Positions 1 through 8,663 of a stretch of 64,000 nucleotides of DNA are shown here, piece after piece. This DNA comes from an uncultured Mucilaginibacter sp. (GTDB taxonomy: Bacteria > Bacteroidota > Bacteroidia > Sphingobacteriales > Sphingobacteriaceae). The position numbers and the translations under genes were made by a program. The stretch is from assembly GCA_903864275.1 (NCBI GenBank), contig CAIPFE010000017.1, positions 62,001-126,000 of the forward strand. Direction: 5' to 3'. A model generated the notes under the pieces. That model made no database searches. It saw nothing but the letters and a program-made list of their open reading frames with translations, and had not been told where the DNA came from. The stretch's first letter is position 1. Each line of letters starts with the position of its first letter.

Positions 1-802
1 CATTAATTAAATTATCCGGTGGACGCTGTGGATTAGGTATCACGTCTAATGGAGACGCCGTGAATCCTTCTTTTTCCATTTTATCATCGAGCGCCGCACG
101 AAGAAAATGCATTGAAGAATTTTGGTAGACATCCAGTCGCCTCTTTTGCCAGCGTTGTTCCTTTGAAACCGTTCCGGTCATATTTTCAAATAAAACAGAT
201 CCCTCAAACTGCACCCGGATGGCGTTCCGGTCGCTAAGGTTCAATGAAAAATGTTTAAGCAGATATTTGATTTTATATCCCAAATCAGGGTTTTCAATCA
301 ATAAAAAACCAGACGATGAAGCAGTGAGTATATTTTGTTCCTCATCAAAATGCAAAAAGAGTACTTCCGGATTTACTATTTTACAGTCCAGTGCAAGGTT
401 GGAGGTTCCTAAAAATTCATCTTTAAACCACAACAAATATTTTTGCCGGTTAACATCTGTTGTACGCGTGGCCTTTACGATAACTTCATTTAAAACAAGT
501 TGTTTAGGCAATATTTCAATATCGCCTAAAGCTATCTTGCTATCGTTTACAGTTATGGTTTGGCTATAAGTTTCAAAGCCAATTATTGATACAATTAATT
601 CATATTTACCTGGTTTTACATTAGCTAAAGTAAAAGTGCCGTCATTTCGTGTTTCATTGCCGACAGAAGTATTATTTAAAAAAATACTGGCACCGGCTAT
701 CGGTTTTGTATCCGCCTGGTTTAAAACCCTGCCTGAGATGGTAACTTGTGCAAAACAGCCAAGTGGAAATAAGATTATAAGAAAAATACATATCTTATAC
801 AT
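1..802 (-). CDS. Carboxypeptidase-like regulatory domain protein, cut by window start
   Basis: The gene runs off the left edge, so only its N-terminal ~267 residues are visible. It starts at the ATG at 802-800 (MYKICIFLIILF). Residues 1-18 form a signal peptide ending in CFA before Q. Residues ~20-105 read as a carboxypeptidase-D regulatory-like beta-sandwich (SGRVLNQADTKPIAGASIFL, then a GxFTL/VKPGKYEL pattern), a module common at the N-terminus of Bacteroidota outer-membrane and surface proteins. The following ~160 residues, starting KATRTTDVNRQKYLWFK, match a group of cell-surface proteins often annotated only by this domain; no TonB-dependent barrel or plug is visible yet. An upstream ATG at 809 is closed by a stop after four codons. 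The function is unknown; export is well supported. Confidence 0.8.
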   Translation of the reverse strand, partial: MYKICIFLIILFPLGCFAQVTISGRVLNQADTKPIAGASIFLNNTSVGNETRNDGTFTLANVKPGKYELIVSIIGFETYSQTITVNDSKIALGDIEILPKQLVLNEVIVKATRTTDVNRQKYLLWFKDEFLGTSNLALDCKIVNPEVLFLHFDEEQNILTASSSGFLLIENPDLGYKIKYLLKHFSLNLSDRNAIRVQFEGSVLFENMTGTVSKEQRWQKRRLDVYQNSSMHFLRAALDDKMEKEGFTASPLDVIPNPQRPPDNLIN

Positions 803-1026
803 AATCCATTTATTAAAAACTCAAACCCCTTAATAAAGATAGTTCTATAAATGCACACCGGATTGGCCGCACTGATTCCTGAAAAATAATAACCATATAA
901 TACAAATTATCAACCGGTAAATGGTGTGATTTCGGTTCATGTAAATACAATTTGCCAATAGTCGGATGAACGGCAAAATAGTACTATGGAAAAAAGGGAT
1001 ATTTTTGAACGAGCAGGGTAAAAACC

Positions 1027-1788
1027 CTATTTTATCTTCACATAAACGTGCTTTATGTTCCCCCGCCCCGATTCCCTTTCATCAAATTCGAATTTGTTTA
1101 AACTTTTTATAAGCGGGAGCATTTTGGGGTAGCCATAATTCCGGGAGTCGAAGTCGGGCTTCTTCTTTAGTATTTGCGAGCCTAAATTGCCTAAATGGGC
1201 CCAGCCGTTTTCATCAGCAATGTCGGCAATACTGTCTTTCAGCAGTCTCACCAGTTCCTGGCCAACTTTATCAAGCGGCGCAGCTTTTTGTCCGCCCCGT
1301 TTTTTTGCCGGCCTGGTTTTTCGTTCTTCATCAGTTGCAGCTTCTTCAACCTTTAAAATTTCAATATAAATGAATTTGTCGCAGGCAGTTATGAAAGGGA
1401 TGAGCGTTTTTTTCTCGCCAATGCCTATTACTTTCATCCCGGCTTCGCGCAGCCTTATGGCAAGCCTGGTAAAATCGCTATCGCTTGATACAATACAAAA
1501 CCCATCAACCTTGCCTGAATATAAAATATCCATGGCGTCAATGATCATGGCACTGTCGCTTGAGTTTTTGCCGGTTGAGTAGCTGTATTGCTGTATCGGG
1601 GTTATGGCATTTTCAAGCAGAACGGTTTTCCAGCCCGAAACGGTTTGTTTTGTCCAGTCGGCGTAGATCCTTTTAAAAGTCGGGGTGCCGTATTTTGCAA
1701 TTTCCTCGAACATTTGTTTAACGTTTGCATAGGGAACGTTATCAGCGTCAATTAAAACGGCTAGCCTCAGGTCTTTGATAGCGTCCAT
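1027..1788 (-). CDS. NYN domain protein with C-terminal OST-HTH/LOTUS domain
   Basis: 253 aa. The N-terminal ~150 residues form a NYN (PIN-like, LabA/DUF88) nuclease domain. The acidic residues expected of this fold are visible: LIDADN near residue 14, SSDSAMIIDAMDIL near 77, and CIVSSDSDF near 100, followed by GMKVIGIG. A basic linker (KTRPAKKRGGQK, ~160-170) leads to a C-terminal OST-HTH/LOTUS-like domain (~175-253: WAHLGNLGSQILKKKPDFDS, YGYPKMLPLIKSL, then a final beta strand). NYN-LOTUS proteins are presumed metal-dependent RNA-processing enzymes in which LOTUS binds RNA; the substrate is unknown. It is a single-gene unit. Domain assignment is confident; the biological role is inference. 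Confidence 0.9.
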   Translation of the reverse strand: MDAIKDLRLAVLIDADNVPYANVKQMFEEIAKYGTPTFKRIYADWTKQTVSGWKTVLLENAITPIQQYSYSTGKNSSDSAMIIDAMDILYSGKVDGFCIVSSDSDFTRLAIRLREAGMKVIGIGEKKTLIPFITACDKFIYIEILKVEEAATDEERKTRPAKKRGGQKAAPLDKVGQELVRLLKDSIADIADENGWAHLGNLGSQILKKKPDFDSRNYGYPKMLPLIKSLNKFEFDERESGRGNIKHVYVKIK

Positions 1789-1955
1789 ACATAAATATGT
1801 TTTTATCGTTTCAGTAAAGGTATTAAAAAAATTCAGCCTTTTGCTGTATCTGCAAAAGGCTCAATTAAGAGGCGGCTTGTAATTGCGCGGAAGTATGATA
1901 GTATTAGTTGTTATCTAAGACCTTTTACTTTCGGACTTCTTGGTGATCTCTAACG

Positions 1956-3074
1956 TCAATTCACATCCTTACCGTCCTGCAGGTTTTTAACCATTTTATC
2001 TATGGTGTCCTTATTGAACTGGCCAGTGGCCTGTGCCTGCGCTTTTACGGCATAGGGTAAAGCCTTCTTATATTCGCCTATTGCCGAATATCCCCTTGCC
2101 ATACCTGCATTGGTCAAAAACTCATCAGGGTGTTTATCGTAATTTATTTTAAATACCTCAAAAGCTTCTTTGCCCTTTTTTTCCCTCGTCAACCCTCTCG
2201 CATAAAAGTATAATTCGTTTAAACTGCCATGGGGTAAAGCTTTTTTCATTGCTGCCTCAGCTTCGGCATTGCGGCCCAGGCTATCCAACACAGCAGCTTT
2301 AGTGCTCCAGGCCTGGAAACTCTGGCTGCCACCAAAATTCGGGTCCACCGCCTGGTCTGTCCACAATAATGCCTCGTCGAGGTTGGTTTTATGTTGCGCA
2401 CAGAATAATGCTGCCTGGTCCCAGCTTTCCCAGGTAAAGCCTTTTTCGCTGCGTAATTCTCTTCTGAATGAGGCCAATTGCGTGCCGACTACATCAACGC
2501 TTATTTTAAACGGAATGATCAATTTTTCCCATTCTAACTGCACTACGGCGCTTGATGGTGTTTCATCCGCGAACTCATATTTCAACCATTCAACGCTTTT
2601 ATCCGCAGGAACTGGTTTTACTTTTACACGCAGGGCATCTTCTTCCGGGTGATAAAAGAAGCTTCCCCATGAGGTGGAGTTTTTTGAGAAGATCAAAGTG
2701 CATTCATTGGGGTCATAAGCCACAAAAATACCATACTTGCCTGCGGGCAATGGCTGCCCTTCGATCATCACATCAGTCGAAAACTCTATCCACGTGTTTT
2801 CATTGGCACCGGCGCGCCAGGGAGCGGCTTTTGAAGTGCCAAATCCCTGGTCGACATAACCAACAGGAATTAGCTGTCCCCAGATATGCCCTTCCCGGCC
2901 CCTTACGTGCGGGCGGTTATAATGAATGGTAACATCGGTAATGCCTACCTGTTCGCTAACGGTAGCCCTTTTATTGCCCGCATCAGGCAAGGCTGTTAGC
3001 TGGGCATGTACTAAACTTATAACGGTTAACTGTAAAAACGCTGCAATAAATGCAGCTGTAAATATTCTTTTCAT
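1956..3074 (-). CDS. DUF2911 domain protein with TPR-like C-terminus, exported
   Basis: 372 aa from the ATG at 3074 (MKRIFTAAF). The longer reading to 3179 has no signal peptide at its start, so I prefer the internal start, which gives a clean signal peptide ending VHAQ. Residues ~25-185 are a DUF2911 domain (VSEQVGITDVTIHYNRPHVRGR, WRAGANENTWIEFSTDV, LPAGKYGIFV), a periplasmic beta-rich domain common in Bacteroidota. Residues ~215-370 contain helical TPR-like repeats, including an asparagine-proline-containing stretch with DQAALFCAQHKTNLDEAL and later GYSAIGEYKKALPYAVKA. Function of the family is unknown. It is divergent from the sensor kinase at 3291, so the 3075-3290 gap holds both promoters. 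Confidence 0.88.
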   Translation of the reverse strand: MKRIFTAAFIAAFLQLTVISLVHAQLTALPDAGNKRATVSEQVGITDVTIHYNRPHVRGREGHIWGQLIPVGYVDQGFGTSKAAPWRAGANENTWIEFSTDVMIEGQPLPAGKYGIFVAYDPNECTLIFSKNSTSWGSFFYHPEEDALRVKVKPVPADKSVEWLKYEFADETPSSAVVQLEWEKLIIPFKISVDVVGTQLASFRRELRSEKGFTWESWDQAALFCAQHKTNLDEALLWTDQAVDPNFGGSQSFQAWSTKAAVLDSLGRNAEAEAAMKKALPHGSLNELYFYARGLTREKKGKEAFEVFKINYDKHPDEFLTNAGMARGYSAIGEYKKALPYAVKAQAQATGQFNKDTIDKMVKNLQDGKDVN

Positions 3075-3290
3075 TGTAATAGTTTTAAGTATAAAGTTTG
3101 ACAATTTATTGAATAAAACTTGTTGTAAATGTTTAGATAGGCAAATCATTTCAACCAACGGTAGTTTATTTTTAACCATTTGGTCAATAAATCAATACCG
3201 AAAACACGGTGACTGGTGGCGTTTGTTGAATAAATCTCCCTTGTTATTGAAAACAGGCTTTTGAAATCAAAAAGCTTTGTAGATTTAAGC

Positions 3291-4310
3291 ATGAAATTTA
3301 TCAGCGGGATGAAAACCATTACCCGGCTTCAGTGGCTGGTTTGGATAGCCGTTTTTTTTATACTTTTTTTTTCTATCCTTCCCGAAGGTGGCTTTTTACA
3401 TGCCGGGGCGTATACGGTAGTCAACGTATCGTTTTATGCCACTGTTATTTACGGGAATATCAGTTTCCTGTTTCCACGGTTATACCAACAAGGGCGTAAA
3501 TCGGCATATATTATTTGTGTCATCATACTTTTAGTTTCGGCGGGATTGTCGCGGGGATATTTGCTTACCGCACTGTATAATTTTTATTACCCCACTATGA
3601 AGGAGAAAATGACTTTGGAGTCTATCATTAACTTTATAGTGGCGGGGTTTTTAACCTATATGCTCAGCTTTATTTTCCGCATTGCCATGGCTTATTTTGA
3701 ATTAAAACAGCAATCCGAAAAAATATTGGTGCAAAAAAGCCAGGCCGAATTGAACCTGCTAAAATCGCAGGTGCAGCCGCATTTTTTATTTAATACATTG
3801 AATAACATTTATTACGAGGCCTATAGGGAAGCGCCGCGCACTGCGAAGCTTATTGAGCGCCTGTCGGATATTATGCGCTATTTTGTGGATGAAAGCCCCA
3901 AGGATGAGGTTTCGTTATACACGGAAATACAATTTATTGAAAACTACATCGCGCTGGAAAAGATCAGGATAAGGCATGAAATTGAGCTTAATTTCCTGAA
4001 GGACTGCAACACTGAACTGCGTATTCCGCCAATGCTGCTGATGACTTTTGTTGAAAATATTTTTAAGCATGGTATCGATAAATCGAGCAGTGAAAATAAA
4101 ATCGAAATAACGCTGGTGCACCAGGACGGCCACCTGCTGTTTCAAACCAGGAACCGGATACACGATAAGCCCGGTAGTGCTGGGCACAAAGGATTTGGAA
4201 TAGAAAATTTGCGTAGACGCCTGTGCTTTTTATATGGGGAAAAGTTTGAACTGAGCGTTGATACTGCGGGTAATTTTTTTACAGCATTTTTAAAAGTCCC
4301 TTTAATATGA
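3291..4310 (+). CDS. LytS/YehU-type sensor histidine kinase
   Basis: About 339 aa from the ATG at 3291. A TTG at 3261 and an ATG at 3309 are in-frame alternatives. Four predicted membrane helices occupy roughly the first 145 residues (LQWLVWIAVFFILFFSI, AYTVVNVSFYATVIYG, AYIICVIILLVSAG, IINFIVAGFLTYML). A short coiled linker precedes the His_kinase domain with the hallmark QVQPHFLFNTLNNIYYEA, whose His is the phospho-acceptor. The HATPase domain follows (IPPMLLMTFVENIFKHGI, GFGIENLRRRL). The stop overlaps the start of the next gene by 4 bp (ATGA), so kinase and LytTR regulator are translationally coupled. The signal sensed cannot be read from sequence. Confidence 0.93.
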   Translation: MKFISGMKTITRLQWLVWIAVFFILFFSILPEGGFLHAGAYTVVNVSFYATVIYGNISFLFPRLYQQGRKSAYIICVIILLVSAGLSRGYLLTALYNFYYPTMKEKMTLESIINFIVAGFLTYMLSFIFRIAMAYFELKQQSEKILVQKSQAELNLLKSQVQPHFLFNTLNNIYYEAYREAPRTAKLIERLSDIMRYFVDESPKDEVSLYTEIQFIENYIALEKIRIRHEIELNFLKDCNTELRIPPMLLMTFVENIFKHGIDKSSSENKIEITLVHQDGHLLFQTRNRIHDKPGSAGHKGFGIENLRRRLCFLYGEKFELSVDTAGNFFTAFLKVPLI

Positions 4311-5017
4311 GTTTAAGCTGCATTATTGTTGACGACGAACCCAATGCGGTAAACCTGCTGGAGATACTGATCCGCCAAAACACCCAATGGCAGCTTTTGG
4401 GCAAATGCTATGATGCCCTGGAAGCCCTCTCATTTTTAAAGGAAAACAAGCCCGATTTCGTTTTTTTAGACATCAACATGCCACAGCTTACCGGCATGGA
4501 ACTAGCAGGTTTACTATCAAAAGATACAAAAATAGTTTTCACAACGGCCTACTCTGAATATGCCGCCGAAAGCTATTCTTTTGAAACTATCGACTACCTG
4601 CTGAAGCCAATAACACTTAAACGTTTCCTGGCGGCAATGCAAAAGATAGAGTCGTATTTTAGCAGCCGTGATTTTAATGATAAACCAACGCAGGATGCAG
4701 GCCAGGCGTATTTTTTCGTAAAATCGGGCAAGGAACTCAGAAAAATATTGCTGGAAGACATTCAATATTTTGAGGGCGAAAAGGAGTATGTACGGCTGGT
4801 AAGCACGACCGGGCAAATGCTGATCTACCGGCGCTTAAAAGATATTGATGAGCAATTAGCATCCCCTTTTGTACGCGTGCATAACTCGTATATTGTGAAT
4901 ACCAAACAGCTTAACAAAATACAGGACAACCATATTTTTATAGCGGACAAGCGCATTCCCATCAGTGAAAAATTTAAAGATAGGTTTATGTCGGTGATAC
5001 AACAGCGGATATTTTAA
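4307..5017 (+). CDS. LytTR-family response regulator
   Basis: 236 aa. Residues 1-120 are a receiver domain: acidic DDE near residue 9, phospho-acceptor Asp in VFLDINMPQLTG (~53), Thr in VFTTAYSEY (~81), and Lys in DYLLKPI (~103). Residues ~135-232 are a LytTR DNA-binding domain (DIQYFEGEKEYVRL, RVHNSYIVNTKQLNKI, IPISEKFKD). It overlaps the upstream kinase by 4 bp and pairs with it. LytTR regulators bind direct repeats, often upstream of their own genes or nearby membrane-protein genes; no target is obvious here. The stop codon lies 3 bp before an 18-bp inverted repeat arm. Confidence 0.94.
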   Translation: MSLSCIIVDDEPNAVNLLEILIRQNTQWQLLGKCYDALEALSFLKENKPDFVFLDINMPQLTGMELAGLLSKDTKIVFTTAYSEYAAESYSFETIDYLLKPITLKRFLAAMQKIESYFSSRDFNDKPTQDAGQAYFFVKSGKELRKILLEDIQYFEGEKEYVRLVSTTGQMLIYRRLKDIDEQLASPFVRVHNSYIVNTKQLNKIQDNHIFIADKRIPISEKFKDRFMSVIQQRIF

Positions 5018-5191
5018 CCGGGATTAAACAGATTATTGGATTTCCCGGATTAACCAGCGGAACCGGGATTTTTCACCTATTATTTGTTTTTATTGGGACT
5101 TTAAGAAGGCTTTGCCGTTAAACAGATTAATGGATTTGCCTGATTAGCAAACGACCATCCCGATAATCCGGCCAATCTGTTTAATCCCGGT
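5017..5191. repeat. Interrupted inverted repeat with 18-bp perfect arms
   Basis: Arms at 5017-5034 (ACCGGGATTAAACAGATT) and 5174-5191 are perfect reverse complements, 139 bp apart. Between them the same word recurs in direct orientation (TTAAACAGATTA at ~5117), and gGATTaacC words are repeated. The right arm supplies the candidate -33 box of the next gene. It belongs to the class of word-built inverted repeats seen at many gene borders in this window. Confidence 0.85.
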
Positions 5192-5210
5192 CAAATTTTA
5201 CTCATCTTTG
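5180..5210 (+). promoter_or_regulatory. Promoter of the OmpR-type regulator
   Basis: TTTA (5180-5183), a 19-bp spacer, then CATCTTTG (5203-5210) match the Bacteroidota TTTG-N19-TAnnTTTG pattern at all but two positions. The -7 box is only 5 nt before the ATG at 5216, so the mRNA should be leaderless or nearly so. The -33 box lies inside the right arm of the 5017-5191 repeat. Confidence 0.5.
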
Positions 5211-5215
5211 CTCTC

Positions 5216-5899
5216 ATGGCCAATATCTGTTTAGTTGAAGATGAACAAAAGGTTTCCGCCTTTATTTGCAAGGGCCTTGAAGAACATGGGTACAAACTAA
5301 AGGTTGCAAAAGACGGCGCCGCTGCAAAAGGGCTGTTACAAACTGCTGATTTTGATTTGCTGATACTGGATGTAATGCTGCCTGACATTAACGGTATTGA
5401 ACTATGCCGGCAAATACGGCTGAACGATACCAAAACGCCCATATTAATGCTAACCGCGCTTGACCAGGTACAGAACAAGGTATCTGGCCTAAAGGCCGGG
5501 GCGGATGATTACCTGGTTAAACCATTTCACTTTGTTGAGTTGCTGGCCCGCATTGAAGCATTATTAAGAAGACAAAGCGTTAATGCACCGGAAGACCATA
5601 CCCTGATTTTCGGTGATCTTAAACTGGATACCTGGAGCAGTGTCGCTGAACGAGCAGGCAACCAAATTACTTTAACCGCTAAAGAATTTGCTTTGCTGGA
5701 GCTATTTATGCGCCACCCCAACAAGGTTTTATCCAGGGAGTATATTGCCGAACAGGTGTGGAAAATTGATTTTGACACCGGCACAAACTTTATTGATGTT
5801 TACGTAAATTATTTGCGTAATAAAATAGAAAAGGGCTTCAAAAACAAGCTGATACATACGGTGATAGGCATGGGCTATATTTTAAAAAATGACAAATAA
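5216..5899 (+). CDS. OmpR/PhoB-family response regulator (CusR-like)
   Basis: 227 aa. Residues 1-118 are a receiver domain (ICLVEDEQK; phospho-acceptor Asp in LLILDVMLPDINGIELC near 52; MLTALDQ; DDYLVKPFHFVELLARIEAL). Residues ~130-225 are a winged-helix trans_reg_C domain (LTAKEFALLELFMRHPNKVLS, DTGTNFIDVYVNYLRNKI, IHTVIGMGYIL). It precedes a classical histidine kinase and a CusCBA-like efflux operon on the same strand, so I infer it senses metal stress through that kinase and activates the efflux genes. The 11-bp-period heptamers at 7291-7330 are its probable binding sites. Which metal is involved is not shown. Confidence 0.94.
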   Translation: MANICLVEDEQKVSAFICKGLEEHGYKLKVAKDGAAAKGLLQTADFDLLILDVMLPDINGIELCRQIRLNDTKTPILMLTALDQVQNKVSGLKAGADDYLVKPFHFVELLARIEALLRRQSVNAPEDHTLIFGDLKLDTWSSVAERAGNQITLTAKEFALLELFMRHPNKVLSREYIAEQVWKIDFDTGTNFIDVYVNYLRNKIEKGFKNKLIHTVIGMGYILKNDK

Positions 5900-5930
5900 A
5901 AAACGGCGATCGGACCCCAATTGACGACGA

Positions 5931-7289
5931 ATGAAAATAAAGAACAGGCTTTCGCTTTATTTTACCGCAATAAGTGCAATTGTGCTGTTGATTGTGCAGG
6001 TTGTGATCTGTATTACCTTTAATTCGCTTGTAAAATCAAATTTTTATGATAACCTGACCTACCGGGCTTATGTTGCCGCACAATTATATCTTGAAGCGGA
6101 CGAAATTTCAGCTGACTCCTTAAGCCATGTCAGACAGCGTTACCTCAAGCCTCTTTCGAATGAAGTGGTTAGGTTTTATGATGACAAAAACGCCGCTACA
6201 TTTATTAATGATAAGAATCAATTCTGGACAAGCCCGGTCATAGATGCAGTACGCAAACATAAAAAAATGGAGTTTGCGGAGGGGAGCAGGCAAAGCGTGG
6301 GAATTTACTACTACGACAACCAGGGGAACTTTGTAATATTGGTTTCGGCCATTGATAACCAGGGAAATAAAAGGACAAAGGACCTTATTGAAAGCATGGC
6401 CATACTGCTTATAAGCGTTACGGTTGTGCTATTTATTACCAGCCGTTGGTTTGCCCAAAAAGCTTTGGAACCGATCGATAAAGTAATTAAACAAATGCGC
6501 CAGGTAAGGGCAGGTAATCTTAGTTTGCGGGTAGACGAAGGAACCGGCAAAGACGAGATCAGCGCGCTGGCCCACAATTTTAACCAGCTTTTGGAACACC
6601 TGGAGAATGCTTTTGAGCTTCAGCAAACCTTCGTCATCAATGCCTCGCATGAGTTAAGGACGCCCATTACAACAATTATCGGCGAAATTGAGATCGCTTT
6701 GCATAAGCTGCGCAGCAATGCCGAATACGAACAGGTTTTGCATTCGGTATTAACTGATGCCGAAAGGCTAAACGAAACCATTACCAGCCTGCTTGAGCTG
6801 GCCAATGTTGATATGAACTATACGCAGGCGGCCTTTAAACCCGTGGCGATTGATGAGTTAATATGGGAGCTTAATGATTACTGGTCGGCAAAACAGGGTA
6901 AAGGGATGTTTAATGTCAACGTTTTGACTTTGCCTGATGACCACGAGAAGTTGCAGGTACTTGCCAATAAATCGTTGTTAACCATTGCATTCAATAATAT
7001 AATTGGCAATGCGTTTAAATTTTCGGAAAATAAGCCGGTTCAATGCGATCTTATCGCTGACAATAAAAGCATTGTTGTAAAGATCACAGACCAGGGTATA
7101 GGGATCATGCCGGACGAAATCGGGAAGATTTTTGAATCGTTTTATCGCGGCACAAACGTAAAAAGTTACCAGGGCAATGGCATCGGCCTTTATGTAACCA
7201 GCAAGATCATCGGTCTTTTTAACGGAACGATCACGGTAAATTCAGTTCCGCTGGAAAGTACAACTATAAAAGTACAGTTTATAACGTAA
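5931..7289 (+). CDS. HAMP-type sensor histidine kinase (CusS-like)
   Basis: 452 aa. There are two membrane helices (~10-30, and ~150-170: SMAILLISVTVVLFITSRW) flanking a ~120-residue periplasmic sensor region. A HAMP domain follows (ALEPIDKVIKQMRQVRAGNL...DEISALAHNFNQLLEHL), then HisKA with FVINASHELRTPITTIIGEIEI (phospho-His near 240). The HATPase_c domain has N and G boxes (AFNNIIGNAFKFSE, ITDQGIGIMPDEIGKIFESF, GNGIGLYVTSKII). It lies 31 bp after the regulator gene, so the two are probably co-transcribed. Classical HK-OmpR pairs next to RND metal pumps usually report periplasmic Cu/Ag or Zn/Co/Cd; that role is inferred from context. Confidence 0.93.
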   Translation: MKIKNRLSLYFTAISAIVLLIVQVVICITFNSLVKSNFYDNLTYRAYVAAQLYLEADEISADSLSHVRQRYLKPLSNEVVRFYDDKNAATFINDKNQFWTSPVIDAVRKHKKMEFAEGSRQSVGIYYYDNQGNFVILVSAIDNQGNKRTKDLIESMAILLISVTVVLFITSRWFAQKALEPIDKVIKQMRQVRAGNLSLRVDEGTGKDEISALAHNFNQLLEHLENAFELQQTFVINASHELRTPITTIIGEIEIALHKLRSNAEYEQVLHSVLTDAERLNETITSLLELANVDMNYTQAAFKPVAIDELIWELNDYWSAKQGKGMFNVNVLTLPDDHEKLQVLANKSLLTIAFNNIIGNAFKFSENKPVQCDLIADNKSIVVKITDQGIGIMPDEIGKIFESFYRGTNVKSYQGNGIGLYVTSKIIGLFNGTITVNSVPLESTTIKVQFIT

Positions 7290-7290
7290 A

Positions 7291-7348
7291 TTCTAATCCC
7301 ATTCTAATCCCACTTTAATTTAGCTTTAATACGGGCACCATAATTTTG
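7291..7348 (+). promoter_or_regulatory. Tandem 11-bp-period operator plus -7 box of the efflux operon
   Basis: Four heptamers start at 7291, 7302, 7313 and 7324: TTCTAAT, TTCTAAT, CTTTAAT, CTTTAAT. The spacing is exactly 11 bp, so all lie on one face of the helix. They are followed by TAATTTTG at 7341-7348, a perfect TAnnTTTG -7 element, 17 bp before the tolC-type start. OmpR-family regulators bind direct half-sites 10-11 bp apart, so this is the likely site for the regulator encoded at 5216. Binding is inferred; the repeat itself is directly visible. Confidence 0.65.
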
Positions 7349-7365
7349 CACCACAAGGTAAACCT

Positions 7366-8649
7366 ATGTGTGAAAAATTTGTGCGTATTTTTTTATTGCT
7401 TCAATTTGCCTTTTTGATCGCCGGATTATCTGTTTATGCGCAAGGCGCGGTTGGTGATACCCTTAAGCTAACCGTTAAGCGGGCTGAAGACCAGTTTTTA
7501 AAAAACAACCTCCAGCTCATTATTCAGCGTTATAATATTGATAATGCCAGCGCCCAGATCATTACCGCACGCCTGTTTACTAATCCCGACTTCAGTTTTT
7601 CCAATGGTATTTATGCGAAAAACGCCGTCGACGGGCCGGCTTACAAAGAACAGTCGTTCTCCATATCGCAGCTTTTTAATACTGCGGGGAAACGCAATAA
7701 AAACATCCAGTTGGCCAAAATCAGTGTTGTGCAGGCAAAATACCAGTTCTTCGACCTGCTCCGTACTTTAAAATTTACGTTGAGAAATGATTTTTACAGC
7801 ATTTATTTCCAGGAGCAATCGGCAAAGGTGTATGATGAAGAGATAGGTTCTTTATCCAAAACTTTAACCGCTTTCAGGGAACAATACAAAAAAGGGAATG
7901 TTGCCGAAAAGGAGGTGTTGCGGATACAATCGCAACTCTATTCGCTGCAAGCTGAATATAACAACCTGCAGGTGGGAATTGATACCATACAAAGCGAGTT
8001 TAAGCTGCTTATAAAGACCCGGCCCGACACCTTTATTGAACCACAGCTTAGTTACGGCCTTGATGGGAAAGACGTAGTGGCAGGAATTCCTTATGCGCGC
8101 TTAGTGGATTCCGCCTATGCCAACCGCTATGATCTTAAACTGGCTAAAACAAACCTTGAGTATAGCAATCTGAACCTGCAGCTGCAAAAGGCAACTGCTG
8201 TGCCTGATTTTTCACTTTCATTGAACTACGACAGACTGGGAGGCTACGGCACAAACTTTTTGGGCGCTGGCATAGCATTCGACCTGCCCTTTTTTAACCG
8301 CAACCAGGGAGGCATTAAGCAAGCCAGGATAGCTATTGACCAAAGTAAAGTGCAATTTCAAAGCCAGCAGGACCAGGTTGAAAGCGAGCTGGCCACTAAT
8401 TATAAAGGGGCGTTAAGGCTAGAGAAATTGTCGAATAGCTTCGATCCGCAGTTTAAGCAGGATTTCACCCATCTGATACAGGAGGTTTTTAAAAACTATG
8501 AGAAACATAATATCAGCATGCTGGAGTTCCTTGATTTTTACGACTCCTATAAGACCAATACTTTACAATTAAATACGCTTGAACTTAACCGTGTTACGTC
8601 GCTCGAGCAACTGAACTATGTGACAGGAACACCTTTTTTTAATCAATAA
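7366..8649 (+). CDS. TolC-family outer-membrane efflux protein (CusC/CzcC-like)
   Basis: 427 aa with a signal peptide ending in LSVYAQ (~25). The rest shows the OEP layout: two repeats of long amphipathic helices (e.g. LTVKRAEDQFLKNNLQLIIQ; the second half begins near SAYANRYDLKLAKTNLEYSN), with beta segments FSLSLNYDRLGGYG and IAFDLPFFNRNQGGIKQA. The latter PFFNRNQG motif is typical of the CzcC/CusC group. It is the first of three genes encoding a complete tripartite pump (8664 adaptor, 9899 permease) and follows a candidate operator. It forms the outer-membrane exit duct. Confidence 0.92.
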   Translation: MCEKFVRIFLLLQFAFLIAGLSVYAQGAVGDTLKLTVKRAEDQFLKNNLQLIIQRYNIDNASAQIITARLFTNPDFSFSNGIYAKNAVDGPAYKEQSFSISQLFNTAGKRNKNIQLAKISVVQAKYQFFDLLRTLKFTLRNDFYSIYFQEQSAKVYDEEIGSLSKTLTAFREQYKKGNVAEKEVLRIQSQLYSLQAEYNNLQVGIDTIQSEFKLLIKTRPDTFIEPQLSYGLDGKDVVAGIPYARLVDSAYANRYDLKLAKTNLEYSNLNLQLQKATAVPDFSLSLNYDRLGGYGTNFLGAGIAFDLPFFNRNQGGIKQARIAIDQSKVQFQSQQDQVESELATNYKGALRLEKLSNSFDPQFKQDFTHLIQEVFKNYEKHNISMLEFLDFYDSYKTNTLQLNTLELNRVTSLEQLNYVTGTPFFNQ

Positions 8650-8663
8650 TAGCAGGAACCGCC

